A stretch of 64,000 nucleotides of DNA, taken from the NCBI GenBank assembly GCA_945643635.1, contig CALZFC010000056.1, positions 215,001 to 279,000 of the forward strand, read 5' to 3'. Of the stretch, positions 23,014-34,928 are shown in pieces. The DNA comes from Allodiplogaster sudhausi (Eukaryota > Nematoda > Chromadorea > Rhabditida > Diplogasteridae). The notes below the pieces were generated by a model that was not told the DNA's origin, ran no database searches, and was given only the letters and a program-made list of their open reading frames with translations. The position numbers and the translations under genes were made by a program. Numbering within the stretch: position 1 is the first letter of the stretch; each line of letters starts with the position of its first letter.

Positions 23014-23957
23014 GTCTCTCTTTCTCTCTGTGTTGTCTCTCTAGTTGTCTGATCTCTCTCTCTTTTCATGTCTCTCCCCCTCCCTCAGGTATTCCTGGCT
23101 GGGATGGAGTGGCAGGTAACCCTGGTGAGCATGGTTTGCCTGGACTGGGATCGTCTCCTGTATCACATGCTGACGTCGTCTCTTGCCCTCCTTGCCCTGA
23201 ACCTTCTCCTGGCGAAGCTGGCTTAGCTGGTCCAATCGGAAGAACGGTTTTTCGCTAGAAGGATATTTTTAGATGACTAGACGAATGTCCACTCTTAAAG
23301 GGACCCCCCGGCATTCCCGGCGTTCCCGGTTTTCCGGGAATCCCCGGAGATGAAGGATTACCCAGCACATTAGAAGGCTTTCCGGGGTTAGCAGGGCAGA
23401 AAGGTCCTCCCGGAGAGCGTGGGCCGAGTGCTCCACCTTCCTCTCGTGCTGTCGGTCTGCCAGGTCTCTATTATACTCCATCAATTTCTCACTCGCTCTC
23501 CAATCTCTACCCTTGCAAGGCCCCCCTGGCAAGGGCGGTCAGCCTGGCCCTCCTGGAATTGACGGTGCGGATGGCCTCGCTCTTACTGCTGAAGCAATTC
23601 GAGGAGAGCCCGGAAATCCAGGCGGAAAAGGCAACCCTGGACTGCCAGGGCTGAAGGGAGAAGTCGGAGAAACTGGAGAGCCGGGTCAAGACTTTGAGTT
23701 AGCTAACTTGCATCTCTGACGTCTATAAATCTATGGAACGCTTGAATGGAATAGAGCGGGATCTTTAGCAGAAACTTACAGTTACTGTCCATGCCCTCTC
23801 CGGTCCAAGTCTCCGTATAACTTCAAGGACGACGACGACATTCTTTATTCAGTAAGATTGACTTTAGTTACGAGAGCAAAAGTAAATGCTTTGTCAGGAA
23901 GGAAGTCTCTTCGGGCAGAAGATACCCGAGGCGAAGAAGTGGATCGACCAAAGCTAA
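22361..23957 (+). CDS. Nematode cuticle collagen
   Basis: Eight exons in phase: 22361-22579, 22639-22708, 22753-22914, 23089-23246, 23301-23463, 23520-23697, 23782-23851 and 23898-23957 (359 residues from this ATG; 22343 and 22439 are alternatives). The N-terminus has one hydrophobic segment ([17 protein letters not shown]) followed by [14 protein letters not shown], the cuticle-collagen N domain. NRNKR near residue 90 is a furin/BLI-4-type cleavage site. Gly-X-Y blocks then run from CRGPPGLSG onward, with interruptions, one containing SCPPCPEP. The C-terminus has YCPCPLRSK and an acidic tail ending WIDQS. These cysteine clusters flanking the triple helix are typical of nematode cuticle collagens, which are secreted and cross-linked into the cuticle. 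This gene is the main evidence for the host phylum. Intron 3 contains a (CT)n run. Confidence 0.92.
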
Positions 23958-24355
23958 AGCTATTTCATCTCAAAATTCTTCATACTATTTAGCTTTTTCC
24001 TCGTTAACTATTTTTATGCACTTTATCGAAACTTGAATCATTATTTATATGCTTCCGAATAAATCATAACAATGTGTATGTTTCGTGATACGGTAGAGAA
24101 ATTATAGTTCAAATCTCGCGGGTTAGAAAATTCTCGTGTCGCCGAGAGTGCACTGAGGTAGTTCACTTCCCTTTTTCATGACAAACTCTGACGACGAAGA
24201 GTTCTTGGCGAATTTTCTCTTACTTTCCATTGGAACTATCTTTTTTTTTGTATTTTAGATGGCTTACGTCAATGACCATTCGCTCTAGTTCAATTCTGTT
24301 ATTTTGAGCGTGTACGAGCTAATTTGAAGTTGGACTTATAGGATTCTTTATTGAA
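23958..24355. other. Intergenic, collagen to DNAJA
   Basis: About 400 bp with an AATAAA near 24058 that could end the collagen transcript. No gene or RNA is recognised. Confidence 0.45.
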
Positions 24356-27300
24356 ATGGTGAAAGAGACGACACTGTACGATGAACTGGGCGTGAGCCCG
24401 ACTGCTTCGGAATCTGAGCTGAAAAAGGCGTACAGGAAGTTGGCTCTGAAGTACCACCCTGATAAGAATCCGGATGAGGGCGAACGTTTCAAGGCTATTT
24501 CACAGGTTACGCTTCTTATATTCTTATATTACAAGCACCACTTGGCAGTGCTGGTTTGCTCGTCTCTCCAGGGAATAAAAGGGTTGCCGGATTCCGGCGA
24601 CCTACCCTGTTTTTGGGGCATTTAAATTACACCAGTATGTTTTTTTTGTTGGGAATGTTCGGTGAAAAGGTTATTTAACACGCCCAGCACAATGTATTTT
24701 AAAACAAAATATCAAAGAGGTTAGTGTTTAATGGCTTGTCTGTGCTAAAAATAATCAGAGAGTATGAAGAAAATAGTTTCCTCAACTGATGTTGTCGGTG
24801 TTGTACTTTGAAAAAAAATTTTATATCTAAAATTTAGCTCGTCGGTGTTTACCCTAGTCTGTGAGCATACTTCTAGGTGGATGTTTCGGGCAAAATAATT
24901 TTTTTTTCTAATTCACTCCAAATCGTGCACAGGGGGTTTTAGGACATGGGGAACACGAATATAATGTTCATTTTGTGTTACTATGTCATTTAACAAAGTT
25001 ACAGTACTTTTACTTGACATAAGTTTTGGCCGATTTCAGGTAAAATGCTGCTCGAAGGGGTTTTCAGACCTGTTATACTCGAATATTACGTTCTTTTCGA
25101 CTTATCTCTATTCGTTAGTGCTTAATTGACACTATTTTGTGTTTGGCAGCTCTGAAAACCCCTTAGTGCACGAGTTTAGATGTAAAGTAGGGGAAAAAAT
25201 GTGAAGTACTATAACTTTGTTAAATGAAATTTTTTTTCAAATTGAACATTATATTCGTGTTCCCCACGGTCTCGAACCCTATATCGGTGTTCCCCATGGC
25301 CTAAAACCCCCTTGGGCACGATTTATAGAACATTGAAAAATGAAAATATTTTGCCCCCCCCCCAACTAGGATAGCACCGATGTTTCAGCTATCCAATATA
25401 TCAAATTGTAGAGAAAATTCGGGGAGGCAGATTGCACAATTTTGATCTACGGAAAAATCAAAATAAATCACATTACTTAGCTTTGAAAGTATGAAATTAT
25501 TTCGACGTTTAATTCGAATCTTGTTTGATTTTGTAGGCTACGAAAAAGTAGTCATTTGGGGAATCAAAATGGTGCGATCAGCCTCCCCGAATTTTCTCTA
25601 CAATTTGATATATTGGATGACTCAAACAACCCCCGGGAAGTATGCTCACAGACTAGGGTAAACGCCGACGAGCTCTTTTTTGACGTCCGTCCTTCGCTAC
25701 TTTACACTCTACGTAGGATTTTCGTTCAATGTTGTCGAACATTGGGTCAAACTCAAAACTGCTTTTGCGTTTCCATAAATACATATTTAAAAAAAAGTTA
25801 GATTTTTACTACTCTACCCTGTTTTCTGACTAAATTTTTTTGGCCTTCCCTACCCTGTTTGGAAAGCCATCCGGCAAGGCTTTTATTCCCCGCGTCTCTA
25901 AACTCTATTCGATTAAAACACTAACAAGTCGTGGTGAACGATTGTTTTAGAATTCTTTTGTACGCGATCGAGTTAAAACAAGAGAGAACGAACGAAACCG
26001 CTTTAGAGAAAATGAGTAACTCATAGCTTAAAATGGGGTGCCCAAACCCCCAAGGAAGAATGAGTGAGGGGATGGCGGACACAGTTATTTTATGTCAAAT
26101 TTAGCTAACATATTCGTTATTATGTCTCTCACGCTCGAAATATCGGGTTTGTTTAAGCAAGGAGGAATTTATCTAGGCAGTCGGCTTTTAAACTATGGAG
26201 TAACTCTTGTAATGAAAACTGATTCTGGGATATGAAAATTATGATTATCCGGCTTTCATTTATTACAGGCTTACGAAATCTTGTCGGACACAAATAAGCG
26301 GAGACAGTACGATGAAGGAGGGATGGACGCGATCAACGGAGGAGGAGGAGGCGGCGCCGGCGGTTTCCACAATCCCATGGACATCTTCGACATGTTCTTC
26401 GGCGGTGGCGGCAGACGACGCCAGCAAGCACAGGGAGTACGACCCACGGTTCATCAGCTCAAAGTCACTCTCGAGCAGCTCTACAATGGGTGCACCAGAA
26501 AACTCAAGGTCTCTTTTCCTTCCCTTATCCTTCGACTTATTTGTTAAAGCAACTTACGCGAACTATGAATTGTAGTCTGGGACTGATATGAGTGATTGCA
26601 GCTGAGCCGCACTGTTCTATGCAAGGGTTGTGGTGGAAAGGGCGGAGCGGACGGAGCAGAGCGGCAGTGCTCAGACTGCGACGGCCACGGAATTGTCCTG
26701 AGGGTACGCCAGATTGGACCGGGCATGGTCACTCAGATGCAGGAGAGATGCCGTGCTTGTGGAGGAGAAGGCAGCATCATCCCCGCCAAGGACCGCTGCA
26801 AGCAGTGCAATGCCAAGAAGAAGGTTCTCTTTCCAGTACCATGCGAGTTGGTCGTCTTTAACAATCTCGTGTAGTACAAGAGCGTTTGCAGGTAGCAGAG
26901 GAGAAGATTATCGAAGTTCATGTGGAGAAGGGAATGCACGATGGAGAGAAGATCACCTTCTCCGGCCAAGGAAACGAGGAACCTGGATTGCCTGCCGGTG
27001 ACGTCATCATTGTCTTGGATGAACAGAAGCACAATTCTTTTGTCAGACAGGCACGTTGCTTTCACATACTTTTCTTTACTATTCCCCTTTGTCTGCGACG
27101 TAATGGTGAGTATTGCATTATGAAGGGACACCAGCTGATCATGGAAGAACGGCTTGAGTTGGTGGAGGCTCTTTGTGGTTGCACGAGGGGCATCTCTACT
27201 CTCGATGAGCGCACCATCTTCTATCACATTCTCCCGGGTTTGCTTTCCAGTCATTTCATATTATCTCTTTCTTCTGTGATACGCGAACGAACCGGAAAAG

Positions 27301-27565
27301 TTTGTTCTCGTTAATGAGAATGTTACTTTTTTATATATAAAATGATGAATAATTACAGGGGAAGTGATGAAGCACGGAGATCTTCGCGTGGTGCAGGGAG
27401 AGGGAATGCCTCTCCACCGCAATCCGCAGGAGAAAGGAGATCTCATCATCCAGTTCAGAGTCAATTTCCCTGCTCATCTCGACGACAAACAACGCCGAAT
27501 GCTTTCCGACCTTCTTCCGGATAAGAGTCCGTGACATCTTTCTCTCTCTCTCTCTCTCTGTTCTA

Positions 27566-27608
<43 letters not shown>

Positions 27609-27737
27609 TAAGTGGCAGTGATGGTGGAGGAGGACGTGGAGACGTACGAGTTGGACCAAGTGGCCCCCTCCGCCCACTCACGAAGGAGTCATGGCTTAGG
27701 ACACGACGAGAATGGAGTCCGATGCCAGCAGCAGTGA
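24356..27737 (+). CDS. DNAJA-type (type I) Hsp40 co-chaperone with CaaX box
   Basis: Seven exons in phase: 24356-24505, 26269-26508, 26602-26823, 26892-27050, 27126-27237, 27359-27526 and 27613-27737, giving 391 residues, normal for the family. The J domain (residues ~5-70) carries the HPD motif in KYHPDKNP. A Gly-rich segment with [11 protein letters not shown] follows. Four zinc-finger repeats are visible: [24 protein letters not shown] and a degenerate CKQCNAKK. C-terminal substrate-binding domains include [15 protein letters not shown] and LVEALCG. The protein ends GVRCQQQ, a CaaX farnesylation signal as in vertebrate DNAJA1/2, implying membrane attachment. Such proteins stimulate Hsp70 ATPase and deliver clients. 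Intron 1 (1.76 kb) holds a foldback element. Intron 4 starts CAG|GCACGT, a GC-AG intron supported by exact alignment of FVRQ-GHQL to the family. Confidence 0.97.
24572..25893. mobile_element. Foldback element inside DNAJA intron 1
   Basis: Outer arms: GGGAATAAAAG plus TTGCCGGAT at 24572-24600 recurs inverted at about 25862-25893. Further nested inverted pairs: GCTCGTCGGTGTTTACCCTAG (24837-24858) with 25653-25675, a GGGGAACACGAATATAATG block (about 24948) with about 25246-25265, and TATCAAATTGTAGAGAAAAT (25399-25418) with about 25590-25611. No transposase is seen, so it is a large non-autonomous hairpin element. It accounts for the unusual length of this intron. Confidence 0.7.
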
Positions 27738-28089
27738 GAGAAAGATCTCTTGGTTCTCCTTCATCCCCTTTTCTGTTTTTCCCCGCCTGTTCACAAATCT
27801 CATTCCTTCCACGAAAAGATCACCTGGTGTCTAGGACTTTTTATTGTTCTACATCAATTGAGCTAGCGAATATTCAAGACGTGTTCCCTCTCTTCCATCT
27901 TTCTTTTTCTTTATTTCTCTCTGCTGCGTCACGCCGCCAGTGACCTAAGTCATCGTTTATTTTTATTTTTCGTTTCTTAATAGTTATTTGATCGAAGTAT
28001 CCTACTCGTTACCTTGGATGTTTTAAATCAGAATTGCGCTTGCGTGATTTGAGAGAATAATTTTTAGCCGAAAAGGGTAATGAAATGTT
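27738..28089. other. Intergenic between convergent DNAJA and TMEM107
   Basis: About 350 bp shared by the two 3' ends. No coding or RNA signal is recognised. Confidence 0.5.
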
Positions 28090-28551
28090 CTAGCAGATTC
28101 TGTTTAGTCTATAAGACATGAAAAATATGGTGAGATGAACAATGACAGGAGGGACTGAGCAGATAATGAACAAGTAGAAAAAGTGGTTGGAGGGATGGAT
28201 ATCCACTATGAACTTGAAGAGAAAGATGCAAGCGACGGTGTGGAGAAGGATACTGAAGAAAGCGAGCGGAAAGGAGGGAGTTGACGAAGAAGAAAGAGGA
28301 ATTCGAGGAGAGCGAAGAGGAGAGTGAGACTGAGCACCACTGCGAAGTGGACTCTGCGCTGTTCAGGAACAATGTCGACACTCGAAGGGAGAGACGACTG
28401 CAGATACGGCTCCTGCATTCAGCAATGCTCCCCGAATACCCCCAATAAACCGGCCTAAAGCCCCCCTCCTTACCTGATTATAGAAGATGGTAAAAATGAT
28501 GGTAGAATGAGTTACGAGGGAAAGAAAGTAGCCAGAAACGTTATCAATCAT
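28090..28551 (-). CDS. tmem-107: TMEM107, ciliary transition-zone membrane protein
   Basis: Two minus-strand exons, 28551-28474 and 28412-28090, encode about 133 residues with four hydrophobic segments. Exon 1 begins MIDNVSGYFLSLVTHS, ends FYNQ|gtaagg, and matches the F-L-x-L-x-x-H opening of TMEM107. Exon 2 has VHFAVVLSLTLLFALLEFLF, then ILLHTVACIFLFKFIVDIHP and FFYLFIICSVPPVIVHLTIF. Length and topology fit TMEM107 (140 residues in humans), a component of the MKS module at the base of cilia that controls ciliary membrane composition. Between the second and third segments (near 28255) the frame shifts by one base: the two halves are each open and conserved but need one extra nucleotide to join. 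A perfect X-box sits 45 bp upstream of the ATG, the expected promoter for a ciliary gene. Confidence 0.85.
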
Positions 28552-28595
28552 TTTTAAGTTTCAAGAGAGAAGCGGATTTAGCAGTAAAACGGAGC

Positions 28596-28608
28596 GTTGC
28601 CTAGCAAC
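28596..28608. promoter_or_regulatory. X-box (RFX/DAF-19 binding site)
   Basis: GTTGCCTAGCAAC is a perfect palindromic X-box: half-sites GTTGCC and AGCAAC separated by one base. It lies 45 bp upstream of the TMEM107 ATG on the minus strand. In nematodes the RFX factor DAF-19 drives ciliary genes through such sites close to the start codon, so position and target gene agree. It also lies 425 bp upstream of the divergent rps-26. Confidence 0.88.
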
Positions 28609-29032
28609 GGCTGAACATCTTTAAACCACCCCAACCGCCTCTCTTCATTTTCGCGAGTTTTATAAAATGAGACTCAATTTTCTTTTCTTTCACAGTAATA
28701 CCAATTGATGGAACGTCACAATACCAGCAGAACGGAAAATTCGTTTTCACCTTCAGTACCATAAGTAAATGCGACCGTGATTTACATATATGCTTAAAGG
28801 TACAGTATTTTATTTAAATGTTGATGTGCATGTTTCGAAGGCCCTGTACGTAGAATTCAAAAGGTTTTAGTTTATTTTCTTCAGAATCATGTCTTTCGGC
28901 GTTATTTTTAAAGCGGTGGTTCACAATTTGTCGAAAATATTTGCGTTGATTGCTTACAATGCATATGATATTTGTTACCAGGTCTGCCTTTTCAACGCTT
29001 GTTTATATGGTTACCTTTAGAATTGGGTCGCA
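28609..29032. promoter_or_regulatory. Shared divergent promoter region, TMEM107 and rps-26
   Basis: The 480 bp between the two start codons must contain both promoters. Apart from the X-box no factor site is claimed. CTTTTCAACGCTTG upstream of rps-26 may hold its transcription or trans-splice start, but this is a guess. Confidence 0.4.
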
Positions 29033-30565
29033 ATGACTGTGAAGCGGAGGAACCACGGACGCAACAAGAAGGGCCGCGGCCACGTCCGCTTCATTCGTTG
29101 CACGAATTGCGGTCGCTGCTGCCCTAAGGACAAGTCCATCCGCAAGTTCGTCGTCAGGAACATTGTCGAGGCAGCCGCCGTCAGGGACATCAACGATGCC
29201 TCGGCATACGAGGGTAGGAAAAGCTGTCTTTCTATATATCTATATATATATATTGTCTATATGTCTGTATATATTCCATACATATCTATATATATTGCCT
29301 ATATGTAAAAGAAGGTTTCCTTGTGTTGCTGTTTAATAGGCTGTAACCAATGCAGTGAGAAATTTGTTTGCAGCCTATGCCCTTCCCAAGCTCTACCACA
29401 AGCTCCACTACTGCGTTGCTTGCGCCATTCACTCCAAGGTACGTCATCGTTTTTATCATTAGTTTATATGAAACCGAATTATCGTTTATTACGCTCAACC
29501 TTTTCCATTCCATGGTGAAAACTTCCGTTCTTGATTTTTTGGGATTGCTCGGAAAACGTTTATATTGAGCAAAAAGTTTGGAACTCGCAGTCCTGATCAG
29601 CGGCCTTGCACATTAAAAAATTCATTCGAAAGGGCTTTTTCTAATCGAAAAGTTTTTAGGGAATTCGAATGGTTCTCCACAGATGTCTCGTGTTCCTGAA
29701 TATTTTTTCAATAGAGTAACTGAATTCAATTGAATTGAACTCATGAAAAAGGATACTGCTTTTTATGGCGTAATTGTGATAATTGGAAGCAATATTTTTA
29801 TGTTTATGTGGTTTTGCCACTCATTGTTATTATTTATGTAATTCATGGGTATTTCCCCTCAATATCTGCTGTTTTTTAGAGAGAGTACTTCGCTTTCTTA
29901 GATATTAATATGGTAATATCGTTACAGTCATTATTATATTTTCTAGGTACGTGGGTAAATACCTAATTAGTCGAAATCTGTCAGTTGCGAAAAATGTTAA
30001 TCCTAGAATAATTCCCGGCCGAGTGTCTCACGGTGTCTGTCGTGCCCTAGCTATTGAATCATTCTTACTGTAACAAATTTAGCGTTAAATGTATTTATGG
30101 GTTAATTTTTGCTGTGCACTACTGGCACTATATATGGCAAGTATGCATTGCCTTAGCAAAAAGAAAGAAAGAAGTTGGAGGTTTTAAGAAATAAGTAGGA
30201 TAGGACGCCTTAGAGACAGAACAGGTGAAGTTGTGATTTCTGCGATAATTTCGGCAACATTATGTAGGATGATAGAGCGGCAGAATTATGGTAAATGAAA
30301 TTGACATTCACATGTTTTGAGCGTAGTTGCAAGATTAATCTGTGCTGTGTCCAGCCGTGACTGTGGAAATGGTTGAAATTTATAGTGCAACCTTGCTAGC
30401 CATTATTACCGCTGTGATCTAAATAAACTCATTGTAGGTGTGCGCAATCGTTCGCGCGAGGCTCGCAAGGACCGTAATCCGCCGCCCCGCTTCGGCGGTC
30501 CTCGTGGTGCTGCCGCTCGACCGGGAGCCCCGGCCGGTCCGGCCCCTGGAGGTCCCCGTCCCTGA
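29033..30565 (+). CDS. rps-26: Small ribosomal subunit protein eS26
   Basis: Three exons: 29033-29213, 29374-29438 and about 30438-30565, totalling about 124 residues. The start [20 protein letters not shown] and the zinc-binding pairs CTNCGRCCP and CVACAIHSK are unmistakable for eS26, followed by [12 protein letters not shown] and a Pro/Gly/Arg-rich tail ([15 protein letters not shown]). eS26 sits near the mRNA exit channel of the 40S subunit. Exon 2 begins inside a longer open stretch; the TTTGCAG acceptor at 29373 gives the conserved [12 protein letters not shown]. Exon 3 as written begins GTGTGCGC after its acceptor, whereas family and frame require GT-N-GTG-CGC (Lys-Val-Val-Arg-Asn). One base therefore appears to be missing at about 30440. 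Intron 2 is about 1 kb and otherwise featureless. Confidence 0.97.
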
Positions 30566-30778
30566 GCACTCTCCTGGCATGGCTCTTTGTTATTTGTTTG
30601 AAACTTCATGATAAATCACGTTTTGTTTCTTCTCAAACGTTGAAGTGTCCGAAATCTTTATGGTTTACATTAAACAAAACAGTTATAAATATCACGGAAA
30701 TGGAAGGACAACATTAGTGATAGAACGTGAACGTAAGTGATCCATTAAGTGAGAGAGCGGAGGATGTGATAGACTTGT
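30566..30778. other. Intergenic between convergent rps-26 and the receptor gene
   Basis: About 210 bp shared by the two 3' ends. No further feature is recognised. Confidence 0.5.
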
Positions 30779-32168
30779 TTATACCCGTACAGATGAGTTA
30801 GGCTCTAGTTGTAATTGGCATGAAGTTGTGAGGAGAACGTTGTGTGGGGCGGACTCGACCGTCAAGTCACTGCTTTTGTCGTCTTCCTCTATTCGACGAG
30901 ATGCTAAGGGGGGAGCGGCGAGAGTGTTGGGACTGGACCCGGATGGGATGGATATCCGACGAGGAGCAGTAATTGCCTGAATAAGAGATAGTTTAGTTGA
31001 ATGAAGAGTAAGGAGGAGGACTGACTTTGGTGGGCTTGTCCGACCACCGCTTGCCCCCGCCTTTCCGCTTGCTAATGTGCGGATTGTCTTGGTAGAGATT
31101 CTTCAGCTTATACATTCGGAGTTGCGTGTAAACTCGCTTCAACTCGGCCTATAAATGTCTCTTCCTTGGAAGCAGATTCCCTTTCTGACTCACTCGAATA
31201 TCCTCTGGATTCATGTCGACGATGGGCACCTCGGCGAAGTCGATGGTGCCGTTGAGGATGTTGTCGCGCAGCTTGGCGAGTGAGGGATGCGCCCGGCCGG
31301 GCTGGCCTCCCAGGGCCAGCGTGCGCCCTCTGCTCTCCCCTGTCACCTGTATCATCTGTCTGTTCAGATCAATTCACGTCGTCTCCTTTTTGTGAGTTAC
31401 CCTCTCGGAAATATAGTCTGGAACAAGGAACACCTATGGGGGAATTATTTTAATTCCCACCGATGTTTTCAGTTCGAAAAAGTCCCGTCGAATTGAATTA
31501 TTTCGCAGGCTTTTTAAAGCATGATAGAATGAGAAACGTGCCAGGTAGAACTTGGGGGCAATAATGATGACGATATTGACAGAGACAGTCAACTGTAACT
31601 GGACGAATGTCACAGTGAAGATCGTGTCGCTGTGTCCCGAGTACCGTATCGAGTACCTGAGCTTTCTTTTTAATATTCGTGTCTTTTTTTCTGTTGGGAA
31701 AGGGAAGAAAAGAAAAGCTCCAGTGCTTGAAACATCATTAGGAATACGTAGAGCTGCGAGCTGAGGAGCAGATGTAAATGCAATTGTCCCCTCGCGTCCT
31801 TACCGTATGAGATTAGCAACGAGAGTGACAATTGCTTCGAGACAGACTGCCACTGTGAACTGCCATCTCTCCAGCCAGTCGCTGTTCCTTGCCTTGTAGC
31901 ACAGCCTAGAAGAGCTCTCTCCTCTCCTTCCCTTCTTTCATTCCATTCGGGTGCCATTCACTGTAGTCTCTCACTATAAATAGATTGGATGACTGGCCTC
32001 CCGCCGTAGAGAAGAAAGAGAGCCTCGTAGGCATGCCAGAGGAGACTCCACGCGTGCGGAGTGCACTGCGGCCACGCCGTCTTCCACATTCGACTGTCGC
32101 CCCAGGCACCCGCTGTCCAGGCAAGCAGGCCTGGGCAGGGAGAGCGATCATGGGAATACAAAGAGAGA

Positions 32169-32200
<32 letters not shown>

Positions 32201-32414
32201 TCAAGGGAGTGCGAGAGATTGGGAGAGGGATAGACAAGTCAAAAGCAAATTAGAAAGTAGGTGCGGAACCTGTAACTGTGAGTGCCAGGAGGCAGGCCAG
32301 GTACTTGAGCATGTCCTCTTCTCGCACAGAAACATGCTGAGCCTTGCGAACTCGATACTCTTCCAGGTTGCTGCAACACCATCAGTTCATTCTCATTCTG
32401 AGAGGGGGAGAGGC

Positions 32415-32456
<42 letters not shown>

Positions 32457-32618
32457 AAAATGAAGGGATTATGCTTACCGATATATCTTGAGCACGATGG
32501 AACCGTAGAAGGTGGCGAATCCTATCTGGCGGAGCCAAACAGCAGCGCAGCAGCCAAAGGATGGAGGAGTAAGCCAGTCGAGGAGGAGCTGGAGAGAGAG
32601 AGAGTGAGAGTGAGAGGA

Positions 32619-32649
<31 letters not shown>

Positions 32650-32672
32650 TGAGAAGAAGAGAGAGAGTGAGA

Positions 32673-32722
<50 letters not shown>

Positions 32723-33095
32723 GAGTGAGAAGAAGATATTGAAAGGAAGGCAACTGAGCAGCTATTATGCGGAGTCAATGACAAAAGGCTCATCTATGTA
32801 CGTTTTGTCAAAACATGAGGTCAGATATTAACTGGTTTGTCTAATTATAGAAATGAAAGATGTAAAACTGAAATATACTCATGAAAATGAGAAGAGGAAC
32901 GAATCGTACGATGGAGTAGAGAAGAGAAGCACCGACGAGGAAGATCTCCATGAGGGCCCAGCCACGACTCTCGTGCTGAGAACGACGGGCACGGCAGACC
33001 AAGGGGATCAGGGCAAGGGAGACGGCCGCGCAGATACCATTCACGATTATCAGCATGTAGCGACCACGGTCATCACTCACGCGGCATAGGGCTGT

Positions 33096-33138
<43 letters not shown>

Positions 33139-33594
33139 AGAGAGAGAGAGAGATTGAGAGAGAGAGAGAGAAAGAGAGAGAGAGATTGAGATAGTGAGAG
33201 CGAGAGAGAGAGAGGAAAAAGATAGAGAGAGAGAGAAAAGAGAGATAGAGAAGAGAGAAAGAAAGAGAGAGAGGAGGAGAGAGCGAGAGAGAGAGCGAGC
33301 GAGAGAGAGGAAAGACAGAGAGAGAGAGAGAGAGGGACAGAAAGATAGAGAGAGGGAAAGCGAGAGAGAGAGGATGAGAGAGAGAGAGACAGAAAAGAGA
33401 AGAGGGAGGGAAAATCCATTTAATGTTGCCGAAAAACTTTTTTAAATATATCTTTTTGATTTGTATCGTAGACAATAGATGATTAAAAAGGAGAATAAGT
33501 GAGAATGAGATGCAAACCTGGTGAGTGAGTGAGCAGCAGTCTCTTGCGAGAACACGCAGTCCGCCATGCTGGCTGGCCGAGCACTGCAACCAAT

Positions 33595-33626
<32 letters not shown>

Positions 33627-34886
33627 CTTCTCCTTATTCTGCCTGTCCCCTATTCCCTCTTTCTTATGCGTCCAAGCACAGAAGAATGAATTTTTTCCCG
33701 TGAAATAGGTACTGTTGCCGGATTAAATTACATTAAATTAATTGAAGAGCGAAAAAATTTAATACTTAAAGCAATACAAAAATGCGACACAAGGGATGAC
33801 CAATCTAATCGATTTAAAAGGGAACGTCTTCGTAAGTGATTCGTAGTGGTTTGTAAGATATAGAATTATGAATCAGCTCTGCATCAATTTAAGAAATACA
33901 TATAAACAGTTCTATTTTTCCTGAGACCCTGAAATATCAGCGTGCATTTCCCATCTTCGACGTGCGTGCGTCCACTTTGGAAGGGTTGTATTGGAGAAGG
34001 CTCTCCTTCACAGAGAAGAGGTCTGCAGACCTCTTCATGAGAGCCTCTTCAAAAATCGCAGGCAATTCTAACCGTACACTCCAAATTCTAATAAGTCCCA
34101 CTTATCCACGTTGATCGTGACACCGGATATTATTGGCCGGGAGGAGAGAGAGAGAAAGAGATAAAGAGAGAAGGAGGAGAGAGAAAGAGATAAAGAGAGA
34201 AGGAGGAGAGAGAAAGAGATAAAGAGAGAAGGAGGAGAGAGAAAGAGATAAAGAGAGAAGGAGGAGAGAGAAAGAGATAAAGAGAGAAGGAGGAGAGAGA
34301 AAGAGATAAAGAGAGAAGGGAGGAGAGAGAAAGAGATAAAGAGAGAAGGAGGAGAGAGAAAGAGATAAAGAGAGAAGGAGGAGAGAGAAGAGATAAAGAG
34401 AGAAGGAGGAGAGAGAAAGAGATAAAGAGAGAAGGAGGAGAGAGAAAGAGATAAAGAGAGAAGGAGGAGAGAGAAAGAGATAAAGAGAGAAGGAGGAGAG
34501 AGAAAGAGATAAAGAGAGAAGGAGGAGAGAGAAAGAGATAAAGAGAGAAGGAGGAGAGAGAAAGAGATAACAAAGTGAGGTAGAGAGAAAAAGAGATAAC
34601 AGAGAGAGGGAGAAAGAGGGAAGGAGAGAAAGAGAAGGGGGGGGGGAAAGAGAGTTGTTTGCGGCGAGAGGCGTGTATCTAGATGAAAGATGTGGCTATA
34701 GCGGTTATAAAATTGTTTGCAGGAAATATCCTGATTCGGAGGCCAAGGCTTTGACTGCTAAATATTTGTATTAAGATTTAAAAAATGTTACTCAAGATGT
34801 TATGATGGAAGTAAATTGTGAGAGAAGGAGATAATATGCCAATAAAAAGATCAGACAAGACGGCCGACGATGAGAAAGGTGAAAGA

Positions 34887-34928
<42 letters not shown>

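Noticed and set aside
24100..24150. A tRNA-like AGTTCAAATCTC near the DNAJA gene
   Set aside because: There is no A box at the right distance and no acceptor stem.
32580..33420. Arg/Glu-rich plus-strand proteins
   Set aside because: They are the purine-strand reading of (GA)n tracts in receptor introns.
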